Source: Labrenzia sp. PHM005
GTDB lineage: Bacteria; Pseudomonadota; Alphaproteobacteria; Rhizobiales; Stappiaceae
DNA: 64,000 bases
Assembly (NCBI RefSeq): GCF_006517275.1
Contig: NZ_CP041191.1
Location: forward strand, 4,893,001 to 4,957,000
Direction: 5' to 3'
Shown: positions 32,443 to 40,099 of the stretch, piece by piece
How the letters are laid out: every line of letters starts with the position of its first letter
How positions within the stretch are numbered: position 1 is the stretch's first letter
The notes under the pieces: model-generated
What the model was told of the DNA's origin: nothing
What the model saw: only the letters and a program-made list of their open reading frames with translations
Databases searched by the model: none
Program-made: the position numbers and the translations under genes

Positions 32443-33228
32443 ATGTCTGAAAACCACACAGCTTTTCCCAGCCTTTTGAAAACCTGGCGTTCCCGGCGCC
32501 GGCTCAGCCAGCTTGACCTTGCGCTTGAGGCAGGTCTTTCCCAGCGGCACATCAGTTTTTTGGAGACCGGCCGGTCACAGCCGAGCCGTGCGGCCATTGC
32601 TCAGCTGGGCTTTGCGCTGCAAATGCCGGCGGCCGAAATCGATACCTTGTTGATTTCCGCCGGGTTTGCGGCCCCCTCCATGGACACCCGCTGGAGCGCG
32701 GACACCAGAACCGCCGTGCAGGCTTCCATTGATCATGTTCTGGCAGGCCATGAGCCGTTCCCTGCCTTCAGCGTCGACCGGATCTGGAGCATTCAAAAAG
32801 CCAATGCGGCCGCGCAATCGTTCTTCGGCGAAATCGGCAATGTCACAGAGCTCAATATCTTGAGGGCGATCATGATGCCGGGCCCGGTGCGCGACAGCCT
32901 CGTTAATTGGCAGCCGAACACCCGGGCGCTCATGCGGCTTTTAGAGATGGAAGTTGCGCGCCGGCCAAATGACCTCGACGCTCAGGCTCTTTTGAAGGAG
33001 CTTGTGGAACTACCCGGTGTACGGGAAGCGCTCGAGAGCGCACCAACATCTGCGCCTGTGCCGGTCCTGACCATGAACTTCACGGTTGGCGATGCAGACC
33101 TCAATTTATTTTCGATGATTGCGACCATCGGCATGAGCGCCGATGCGGCATTGGACGACATCCGGATTGAAACCCTGCTGCCGGCAGACGATGCCACCCG
33201 AAACTGGTTTCTGGCGCGCGTACACTAA
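32443..33228 (+). CDS. XRE-family regulator with MmyB-like ligand domain
   Basis: The 261-residue protein has an N-terminal Cro/C1 helix-turn-helix (LLKTWRSRRRLSQLDLALEA, then GLSQRHISFLETGRSQPS; residues 10-48). A C-terminal domain of the MmyB/MLTR type (from about 85: ASIDHVLAGHEPFPAFSVDR, later NWQPNTRALMRLLEME) probably binds a small ligand such as a fatty acid. It is likely the regulator of the divergent membrane-SRPBCC gene and of itself. A convergent LysR gene ends 9 bases after its stop. Confidence 0.85.
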   Translation: MSENHTAFPSLLKTWRSRRRLSQLDLALEAGLSQRHISFLETGRSQPSRAAIAQLGFALQMPAAEIDTLLISAGFAAPSMDTRWSADTRTAVQASIDHVLAGHEPFPAFSVDRIWSIQKANAAAQSFFGEIGNVTELNILRAIMMPGPVRDSLVNWQPNTRALMRLLEMEVARRPNDLDAQALLKELVELPGVREALESAPTSAPVPVLTMNFTVGDADLNLFSMIATIGMSADAALDDIRIETLLPADDATRNWFLARVH

Positions 33229-33237
33229 GCGAGCAGA

Positions 33238-34128
33238 CTATCCCCCAGTGTAAAGGCTGCCTTTGTGCGCAAAAGCCTCTGCGGCAAAGCGCATGAAGGT
33301 CCGGATGCGAGCAACATTTTTCAAGTCGGGATGGGTCAGCAGCCAAATGTCGAGATAAAACTCCGGCTCTAGCCCAGGCAACCGCATCAGTTCCGGATCC
33401 GGATCGCCCATGAAACACGGCATATTCACAATTCCGAGCCCCGCTTTGGCTGCGGCATGGGCCGCAATCATGTCATCGGCCAGCACACTGACATGGGCGT
33501 TCGGATACCGGGCCTTGATCCGCTTGGGCACACGCTGTGAAGCCCATTTGAACACAAGGCAACCGATCGAAATGTCTGAGGGACTGGCTGTCAGCGCATC
33601 GCCGAACCGGCGGGCGTAATCTTTGGAGATGTAGTAAGTGCGTTTTTGGCGTGTCGCCATTCTGCCAAACAGCGTCTCATCCGGCTTGTTTGTGACACGC
33701 ACCGCAACGTCCGCCTCGCGCCTATGAAGACTCAAGACCTCGTTGGCCGCGATCATCTCCATCTGGATCCGCGGGTGCCGTTCGGCAAAGGCCTTCATGA
33801 TCTCCGACAGCTGCACCTGAAACATCAACTGGGGCGCGGTGATCCGGAGTGGTCCTTCCAGCCCGGCATCTTGGGCGGTGATGCTTGTGTCGAGCGCCAG
33901 CAGTTCTTTTTCCACCCGCGCACCGGTCTCCAGGGCTTCTTGTCCGGCAGCCGTAGGCACAAACCCGTCCGGGATCCGCTCAAACAGGCGGGTCCCGAGT
34001 TCTTCTTCCAGACTGGCAAGGCGCCGCGACACGGTCGAATGTGTCACCTTCAAAAGACCCGCCGCTTTGGTGATGCTGCCCGCCTTTGCAATGGCGAGCA
34101 CAAATTTCAGATCATCCCACTTTTCCAT
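33238..34128 (-). CDS. LysR-family transcriptional regulator
   Basis: The 296-residue protein starts with a winged helix (WDDLKFVLAIAKAGSITKAA, then LKVTHSTVSRRLASLEEELG) and continues into a periplasmic-binding-protein-like effector domain (from about 90). The SRRL variant of the recognition helix and the effector part resemble LTTRs of the GcvA/DsdC broad group without a specific match. The start is uncertain between ATG 34128 and 34137; the longer frame to 34242 would overlap the divergent gene. It is divergent from the DUF1330 gene, 98 bases away, its most likely target. Confidence 0.88.
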   Translation of the reverse strand: MEKWDDLKFVLAIAKAGSITKAAGLLKVTHSTVSRRLASLEEELGTRLFERIPDGFVPTAAGQEALETGARVEKELLALDTSITAQDAGLEGPLRITAPQLMFQVQLSEIMKAFAERHPRIQMEMIAANEVLSLHRREADVAVRVTNKPDETLFGRMATRQKRTYYISKDYARRFGDALTASPSDISIGCLVFKWASQRVPKRIKARYPNAHVSVLADDMIAAHAAAKAGLGIVNMPCFMGDPDPELMRLPGLEPEFYLDIWLLTHPDLKNVARIRTFMRFAAEAFAHKGSLYTGG

Positions 34129-34226
34129 GCCGTGCATTTTTGCACAGAAGTTGTTCGATATTGAAGAATTTTTATCATGCCACCAACTGCCTATCTTGAC
34201 CTTGTCACAAAAAAGGAGAGTTCCGC

Positions 34227-34514
34227 ATGACCACTCAAGCACTTGCCCTGATCACGGTTACTGACAAAGACGCCCTCGGCGCTTATCGCGAGAAAGCCCC
34301 AGATGCCCTTGCCCGGCACGGCGGCTCAGTCGTGCGCGCAGATCCAGAGCCCGTCGTTCTGGAAACAGCCGGCGATCGGCCGAACATCGCCGCGCTGTTG
34401 TCCTTCCCAAGTGCAGAAGCTGCTCAGGCATGGATCAACGATCCGGATCTTGCCGACGTTCATGCCTTGCGCAACAAGGGCGGCAAATCCACGATTGTTG
34501 TCATCCCGAACTGA
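34227..34514 (+). CDS. DUF1330 family protein
   Basis: The 95-residue protein is a dimeric alpha-beta barrel of the DUF1330 family: ALITVTDKDALGAYREKAPD at the start, ARHGGSVVRADPEPVVLE in the middle, and LLSFPSAEAAQAWINDPD. Members share a fold with EthD-like and monooxygenase-like proteins; function is unknown. AAAGGAGAG precedes the ATG. It is followed by a terminator and is divergent from a LysR regulator that may control it. Confidence 0.82.
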   Translation: MTTQALALITVTDKDALGAYREKAPDALARHGGSVVRADPEPVVLETAGDRPNIAALLSFPSAEAAQAWINDPDLADVHALRNKGGKSTIVVIPN

Positions 34515-34554
34515 GCAAATGGACATATGGGATTGCTGCATTAGAAAAGAAAAA

Positions 34555-34590
34555 CGGCCATCAGGTAGTCACCAGATGGCCGGCAGTTTT
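34555..34590 (+). terminator. Rho-independent terminator after DUF1330 gene
   Basis: A perfect 8-bp stem CGGCCATC/GATGGCCG (34555-34562 with 34575-34582) with a 12-base loop is followed by GCAGTTTT. The U tract is short, so efficiency may be moderate. Confidence 0.7.
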
Positions 34591-34638
34591 AGGGGGAATG
34601 AGCGCGGTAATTAGATGGGGCCACGCGCTATTTTTGGT

Positions 34639-34890
34639 TCAGGTCAGGTCTATTTTTTCTCTGATTTCCTGAACCAGAGCATCGATGCTGCCAAGAACGT
34701 CAGACTTCAAGCAGTCTGACATAAATTCGAAATTGGCTTCCGCTTTCTCCACGTCAGCAGCCAAGCGATCAATGTCCTCACAAATCTCAAAAAGATCTGG
34801 ATCTGTGGCACATCTTTTCAAGATCGACTGCCATTCGTTCGGAAACACCCTTTTTATTCGTTCCACATCGAGCGCCGTAAGTACTTCCAC
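34639..34890 (-). CDS. Small helical protein, unknown
   Basis: An 83-residue acidic, mostly helical protein. It resembles a loose group of short proteins with the layout RxxFP...CxDPxLFEICEDIDRLAADV found beside various genes in rhizobia and relatives; no function is known. The GTG start at 34890 has only a weak ribosome site, and a GTG nine codons later is an alternative. It is isolated between a terminator and the TPR gene. Confidence 0.55.
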   Translation of the reverse strand: MEVLTALDVERIKRVFPNEWQSILKRCATDPDLFEICEDIDRLAADVEKAEANFEFMSDCLKSDVLGSIDALVQEIREKIDLT

Positions 34891-35012
34891 CTATTCCAGT
34901 CTAACATTCCTTATCTCGCAGAGGAATGTAAGTGAAATATAGTGATACTCACGGTGACGCTAAGCCACCAAGCGTTGAAAATTAAGCGGTTTTATAGAAT
35001 ACTGGGCATGTT

Positions 35013-36407
35013 ATGCCGGATCAGGTAACCACTAATATTACACGTGAATTTCACCGTGACTCGCCGGATATCCTATCTGCGCTCCATGACGTTTTAGCCA
35101 GTCCGAGCTTTTCAAATGCCGACCGGCTCAAGAGTTTTCTTGAGTATGTGGTCACCGAAACACTCTGTGGGCGCTCTGATGCAATCAGAGGCAAAACGAT
35201 TGCCCAGGATGTATATGGCAGAACAGCTGCGACCGATGGTGACCCGGAAAATGTCGTTCGTGTGGATGCCAGACGCTTGCGCCGCCGCCTGGCGGACTAC
35301 TACGCCGATGAAGGCCGGAATTCCCGGATTCGCATTCACATCGACAGCGGCGGCTATGTACCCCGGTTCGAGTATTCCGGACAGAAGACAGATGACCTTC
35401 AGCCGGAAACAGCTGAGAACAAGCAGGCCAGTCCGGAAACACAGAAATTTGTTCTCGGTCTGAAACCGCGACACCTGATTGCAGGCGGGCTTTCCCTGGC
35501 AGTTACAGTCCTTCTTGTCTTCGTTTATCTTGGCAATTTCCAGGTAACACAAGATAGCGGTGAAGCCGGAGAAAACAGGGCATCGCAACGCCAGGCGCTT
35601 TTAGAAAAATCTCCTACAGCGCTTCAGGCGGTGACGATGGCCGAACAAGCGCGCGATATGATGCTGCCATTGTTTGACTTGACGCGGCAAAAGCTGTCGC
35701 TCGGTTTCTTTCAACAGGCCATTAATCTGGATCCGGGATATTCGGGTGGATATGCTGGTGCCGCACAAATCCTGGGTACTCTTGCCGTTCTTTCCCCTCC
35801 CGGACCTCAAAAGACAGAGTTCACAGCCCAGTCCCGCCAGATGGCCGACAAGGCGATTGAACTTAATCCAACAGATCCTTGGTCACAGTCAGCGGCCTCC
35901 TGGTCCAAATATGCGATTAAGGAGTATGACGAAGCTGTACGCCTGTCCGCGCTGGCTTTTTCAATGGCGCCCGACAACCATCAGATTCTCGAGATTTACG
36001 GTGCGGTCGCTCTTTGGAACGGAGAGTTCCCCCTGGTGCTGGAGCTTCTGGAGACAGCGGCGATGAATCCTGTGATGGGAAGCCGGTCCGGCGCAGGAAA
36101 CGTTTATGCCGCCGCAGCGTTCTTTCTTGAAGACTATAAGGGCGCTTTAAAATCAATAAGAACTTCGACAGAGGCCGGTGGGCCAGTTAGTCCTGCAGTT
36201 GTGGCAATACAGACTGCAGCAAGCCATGCCTCGGGCAACATGAAACAAGCCCGTCGTTATGCGGCCAAGCTCCAGGACACTTGGCCATCAGTTCCAATCG
36301 ACAAACTGCTGTTGCGGTTGTTCAGATATCCGGAACACCCAAATGAGATCATTTGGCGTTTGAAAGACGCTGGCTGGCAAAATACTCCATCGCCAACGTC
36401 TCAATAA
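35013..36407 (+). CDS. Membrane-anchored winged-helix / TPR protein
   Basis: The 464-residue protein has three parts. Residues ~20-115 match a widespread domain found at the start of bacterial TPR proteins and cyclase-like proteins: SPSFSNADRLKSFLEYVVTE, TIAQDVYGRTAATDGDPENV, then VRVDARRLRRRLADYYADEG. One membrane helix lies near 148-168 (GGLSLAVTVLLVFVYLG). The remainder is TPR-like helices (ALQAVTMAEQAR, QAINLDPGYSGGYAGAA, DKAIELNPTDPWSQSAAS). The topology, a cytoplasmic DNA-binding-like head and a periplasmic TPR tail, recalls ToxR/CadC-type sensors. A regulatory role is inferred only. Confidence 0.75.
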   Translation: MPDQVTTNITREFHRDSPDILSALHDVLASPSFSNADRLKSFLEYVVTETLCGRSDAIRGKTIAQDVYGRTAATDGDPENVVRVDARRLRRRLADYYADEGRNSRIRIHIDSGGYVPRFEYSGQKTDDLQPETAENKQASPETQKFVLGLKPRHLIAGGLSLAVTVLLVFVYLGNFQVTQDSGEAGENRASQRQALLEKSPTALQAVTMAEQARDMMLPLFDLTRQKLSLGFFQQAINLDPGYSGGYAGAAQILGTLAVLSPPGPQKTEFTAQSRQMADKAIELNPTDPWSQSAASWSKYAIKEYDEAVRLSALAFSMAPDNHQILEIYGAVALWNGEFPLVLELLETAAMNPVMGSRSGAGNVYAAAAFFLEDYKGALKSIRTSTEAGGPVSPAVVAIQTAASHASGNMKQARRYAAKLQDTWPSVPIDKLLLRLFRYPEHPNEIIWRLKDAGWQNTPSPTSQ

Positions 36408-36455
36408 TGCGTGCCGCCCTCCCTCTTGGGAAGAACGTCAAAGCCTCACTGCGCC

Positions 36456-37049
36456 TCAAACAACCGGTTTCACCAGCCGCATGCGCCAGGTGACATTCTT
36501 CTTGTCAGACTGAAGCCTATAATCGTCCAGAACGTCCCATTTGCTGTCGTCGCTTGTGGCGTCCCAAAGCTTGGCGATCAGCTTGTTGGCACCGGACTCC
36601 GGCTTGTTCGGTGCATACATGGACAGTGCAATGACACCGTCCTCTTTCAGGAACGGCACATAACGGGCAACAACTGCAGCAGGATCTTCAGCGAAATGCA
36701 GAACTTCGTTGAAAACAATCGCCGAGAACTGCTCGCCTTCGTTTGGTTCAAAGGTATGCATATCGCCCGCGCGCAAGGAGGCAATTTCCGGATCTACGTC
36801 CGCGATTTCCAAAGAGGCCGGTGACAAATCCATACCGACATACCGTTTGACACCCATCGGCTGAAGCCGCTCATAAAGCAAACCTTCGCCACAGCCGATA
36901 TCCAACACTTCATCCATGGAGTTGGTCAGCGTCAACCACATGCCGATGATGCCATAACGGCCGCTTTCCGGCAGCGAGCGCAAAAAGGCCCAGCGCCCGG
37001 CTTCGTATTCTTCATCCCAGCCTTCGGCAGTGCTCGCGTTTTTCGACAT
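36456..37049 (-). CDS. SAM-dependent methyltransferase (importer operon, last gene)
   Basis: The 197-residue class I methyltransferase has the SAM-binding motif EVLDIGCGEGLLYERL near residue 48, acidic YVGMDLSPASLEIA (motif II), and FNEVLHFAEDP (motif IV region). TLxGS-like FLKEDGVIALSMYAPNK follows. It methylates a small molecule; the acceptor is unknown. The ATG at 37049 follows TTGGAG. It lies 62 bases after the permease stop and is the last gene of the peptide importer operon, which suggests that it acts on the imported substrate. Confidence 0.85.
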   Translation of the reverse strand: MSKNASTAEGWDEEYEAGRWAFLRSLPESGRYGIIGMWLTLTNSMDEVLDIGCGEGLLYERLQPMGVKRYVGMDLSPASLEIADVDPEIASLRAGDMHTFEPNEGEQFSAIVFNEVLHFAEDPAAVVARYVPFLKEDGVIALSMYAPNKPESGANKLIAKLWDATSDDSKWDVLDDYRLQSDKKNVTWRMRLVKPVV

Positions 37050-37111
37050 ATCTACTCCAATGGACAGAGCGGGCCAAACCGGCCCGCCAGTACAAATCAT
37101 TTCTCAAGGGA

Positions 37112-38293
37112 TCACTTATAGGGATCGGCGGCGTCGCGCAAACCATCCCCGAGGAAATTAAACGCCAAAACCACAATGATGATCGGGATGACCGGCGCCA
37201 TCAGCCAAGGATAGACCGTCACAACAGAAATGTTCTGCGCTTCGTTCAACAGAACCCCCCAGGAGATCGCAGGACGGCGAAGCCCCAGATTGAGGTAGGA
37301 CAGCGCGGTTTCACCCAAGATCATCGCCGGGATCGACAGGGTTGCCGACGCGATGATGTGGCTGGTGAAGCCTGGCAGCAGATGGCGTGTTATGACCCGC
37401 TTCGGCTTGGCGCCCATCATGACGGCGGCCTTGGCGTATTCTTCCTCGCGCAAAGACAACAGCTTGGAACGCACCGCCCTAGCAAGTCCCGGCCAATCAA
37501 GCAGTCCCAGAATGATGGTCAGGCCGAAATAGACCCAGACCGGACTCCAGGTGACAGGCAGTGCCGCCGACAGTGCCATCCACAAGGGCAATTCAGGCAG
37601 GGACCGCATAATCTCGATCAGCCGTTGGATCAGAGTGTCGGCGATGCCACCGAAATACCCGGCAATGCCGCCAAAAAACAGGCCCAGGACAATCGAGATG
37701 GTCACCCCGACAAGACCGATTGTCAGTGAAAGCCTTGCGCCATAGACAAGGCCGGAGAATTGATCACGCCCAAGCCGGTCTGTGCCAAGGAGAAAAGCTG
37801 TCCCCCCTTCAGCTGCGCAGAACAGGCGGAACTTGGCCGGAAAGAGCCCCCAGAATTGGTAGGTGTCTCCACTACAGAAAAACCGCAGTTTTTGAACCTT
37901 TTCCGGATCGGGAGAATACTCCCACTGCAGGGTTTCCATATTGATTTCGGACTTCAGGCCGTAAACGAACGGGCCGACGAATTGGCCCTCATGGAACAGG
38001 TGTAGCGGCTGCGGCGGCGCATAAAGGTGATAGCTGTCCCGGCTGTTCGGCGTGTAGGGCGCAATCACTTCGGCAAACGGAACGCAGAGGTAGAACAGCA
38101 GTAAGACCACTCCAGACCAGACGGCCAGTTTGTGGCGTTTGAACTTCCACCACATGATCTGCCACTGGGAGGCCTGATAAAACCGCTCCTGCTCCGGGCT
38201 CAGTTCTTCGACAACGGCCGGATTGAACGGCGCCGGATCGACATAATGACCGGCGTCGCGCGTGCCGTCCTTGGTTTTGACATCCTTCGTCAT
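37112..38293 (-). CDS. Oligopeptide-type ABC permease (DppC/OppC-like)
   Basis: The 393-residue permease has an N-terminal OppC-type cytoplasmic region, one helix (residues ~57-78), then a long extracytoplasmic insertion of about 110 residues (a CSGDTYQFW segment with further Cys) before the core five helices. The EAA loop reads VMMGAKPKRVITRHLLPGFT; the final FLGDGLRDAADPYK-like end (FNFLGDGLRDAADP) is typical. The insertion, also present in YejE-like permeases, is longer than in E. coli OppC. Its ATG overlaps the stop of the second permease by 4 bases. Confidence 0.9.
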   Translation of the reverse strand: MTKDVKTKDGTRDAGHYVDPAPFNPAVVEELSPEQERFYQASQWQIMWWKFKRHKLAVWSGVVLLLFYLCVPFAEVIAPYTPNSRDSYHLYAPPQPLHLFHEGQFVGPFVYGLKSEINMETLQWEYSPDPEKVQKLRFFCSGDTYQFWGLFPAKFRLFCAAEGGTAFLLGTDRLGRDQFSGLVYGARLSLTIGLVGVTISIVLGLFFGGIAGYFGGIADTLIQRLIEIMRSLPELPLWMALSAALPVTWSPVWVYFGLTIILGLLDWPGLARAVRSKLLSLREEEYAKAAVMMGAKPKRVITRHLLPGFTSHIIASATLSIPAMILGETALSYLNLGLRRPAISWGVLLNEAQNISVVTVYPWLMAPVIPIIIVVLAFNFLGDGLRDAADPYK

Positions 38294-39315
38294 GATGCAG
38301 CCCCCCCGCCAAGACGGATCCTTGGATCCAGCACTGCCAGGAGGAGATCGGAAATCAACATGCCGATCAGAGTGAGTATGGCAACGAACAGCAGCACAAA
38401 TCCGGCCAAAAACTGATCTTGCGATTGCAAGGCCGACAAAAGAACCGGGCCTACAGTCGGTAAGCTCATGACAACCGAAACAATGACCGAACCGGAGACC
38501 AGAGACGGGATCAAGTTCCCGATATCGGCAATAAACGGGTTGATCGCCATGCGCAGCGGATATTTCACCAACAGCTGGCCTTCCTTCAAGCCTTTGGCCC
38601 GGCCAGTAGTGACATATTGCTTGTGAAGTTCATCCAGAAGATTTGCGCGCAGACGCCGGATCATGCCGGCCGTACCAGACGTTCCGATCACGACAGTGGG
38701 CACGATCAGATGGGCCAAAACCGACATCGCCTTGTCGAAACTCCAAGGTTGATCGATGTATTCGGGAGACATCAGCCCTCCGACGGACAGGCCGAACCAA
38801 CGATTGAAGAAATAAAGGAGGATCAGCGCAAGCAAGAAGTTTGGCGTTGCCAACCCCACGTATCCAATGAACGTAAACCCATAATCACCCCAGGAGTACT
38901 GGCGGGTAGCTGAATAGATGCCGATAGGGAAAGACACCACATAAACGAACAGGATCGTCGCGAAATTGAGAACAACGGTCAGCGGCAATGTCGGCCCGAT
39001 CACGTCAGCAACGGGTTTGTCGAATTCAAATGACCAGCCCCAATTGCCTTGCAAAAGGCCGTCGAAGCCGTGCGGACCCGGCCACATGCCGATCCAGATC
39101 AGGTACCGCTCAAAAAACGGACGATCGAGGGAAAACTCCTTACGCAAGAATTCCAGCTTGGCAATAGAGGATTGTTCACCGGAGGTCTTCAGCGCGGCAA
39201 TCTGGTTGGAAATGTAATCGCCGGTCGGCAATTCAATAATGAAGAACACCAGAAAGCTGATCACGAACAAGGTCGGGACCATCATCAATATCCGGCGCGA
39301 AATATAGTACAGCAC
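38290..39315 (-). CDS. Oligopeptide-type ABC permease (DppB/OppB-like)
   Basis: The 341-residue inner-membrane permease begins with the OppB signature YYISRRILMMVPTLFVISFL and has six helices. The EAA loop is TTGRAKGLKEGQLLVKYPLR. It pairs with the OppC-like permease for ATP-driven import of peptides or similar molecules. The GTG at 39315 follows GGGGAA, and the stop overlaps the next start (ATGA). Confidence 0.92.
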   Translation of the reverse strand: MLYYISRRILMMVPTLFVISFLVFFIIELPTGDYISNQIAALKTSGEQSSIAKLEFLRKEFSLDRPFFERYLIWIGMWPGPHGFDGLLQGNWGWSFEFDKPVADVIGPTLPLTVVLNFATILFVYVVSFPIGIYSATRQYSWGDYGFTFIGYVGLATPNFLLALILLYFFNRWFGLSVGGLMSPEYIDQPWSFDKAMSVLAHLIVPTVVIGTSGTAGMIRRLRANLLDELHKQYVTTGRAKGLKEGQLLVKYPLRMAINPFIADIGNLIPSLVSGSVIVSVVMSLPTVGPVLLSALQSQDQFLAGFVLLFVAILTLIGMLISDLLLAVLDPRIRLGGGAAS

Positions 39316-39386
39316 CTACAATTCCCCTCAGCCCAATCCCTGCACGGGTTTCCCCAACCCGCGCACAGCACCTTACAGCCTTATTA

Positions 39387-40049
39387 CTACGACGTCTTTA
39401 GAGCGAGCGTCAGCCCATCGGAAAACGGCAGCATAGATATTACGACCCGTTCGTCCTGATTGAGTTTCTGGTTTAGCTCGCGGATGTCGTCAACGGCCGG
39501 ATCACTCACCGATGAATTGATGACATCGCCAAGGCGCAACATATTGTCGAAAACCAGGATCCCGCCGGTGCGCAGCAGTTTCAGCGCCAACTCGTAATAG
39601 CGTGTGTAACTCTTCTTATCGGCGTCGATAAAGATCAGATCGAAAGTGCTGCCTTCTCCAGCATCGAGCAGCGATTCGATTACCTTTTCTGCCCGCCCGA
39701 CGCGAAAGTCGACCTTGTTCCGGACCCCCGCTTCCTGCCAATGGCTTTCAGCAATCGCCTGCCAATCCGGGCGTTTGTCGATCGCAATCAGCTTGCCGTC
39801 GTCCGGTAGCGCAGACGCCATCCACAAGCTGCTGTATCCGGTGAAAACACCGAGTTCCATGACCTTCTTTGCGTTCAAAGTGCGGATCAGGAAATGCAGC
39901 AGCTGCCCCTGCTCCTGCGGCACACGCATATCTGCCTCTTGGAGGCTTTGCGTGCGCTGCCGCAGTTTGGCCAAGGCCGGCGTTTCCCGTGTGCCAACCT
40001 CACACACATAGTCAATCAGCTCTGACGTCATTTCCAGCCGGTCAGCCAT
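39387..40049 (-). CDS. O-methyltransferase family 3 (CCoAOMT-like)
   Basis: The 220-residue enzyme has the family pattern KKVMELGVFTGYSSLWMASA (SAM motif I), LIAIDKRPDWQAIAESHW, DLIFIDADKKSYTRYYELAL (metal-binding Asp pair) and GGILVFDNMLRLGDV. It uses Mg and SAM to methylate a catechol or similar hydroxyl. It sits inside the peptide importer operon between the binding protein and the permeases, an unusual place. The substrate is probably the imported compound or its breakdown product. AAAGGG precedes the ATG. Confidence 0.88.
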   Translation of the reverse strand: MADRLEMTSELIDYVCEVGTRETPALAKLRQRTQSLQEADMRVPQEQGQLLHFLIRTLNAKKVMELGVFTGYSSLWMASALPDDGKLIAIDKRPDWQAIAESHWQEAGVRNKVDFRVGRAEKVIESLLDAGEGSTFDLIFIDADKKSYTRYYELALKLLRTGGILVFDNMLRLGDVINSSVSDPAVDDIRELNQKLNQDERVVISMLPFSDGLTLALKTS

Positions 40050-40099
40050 AGTTCGCCCTTTGAAGTCGCGTAGGGGTGGATCCAGGTCTCGTTCAGACC

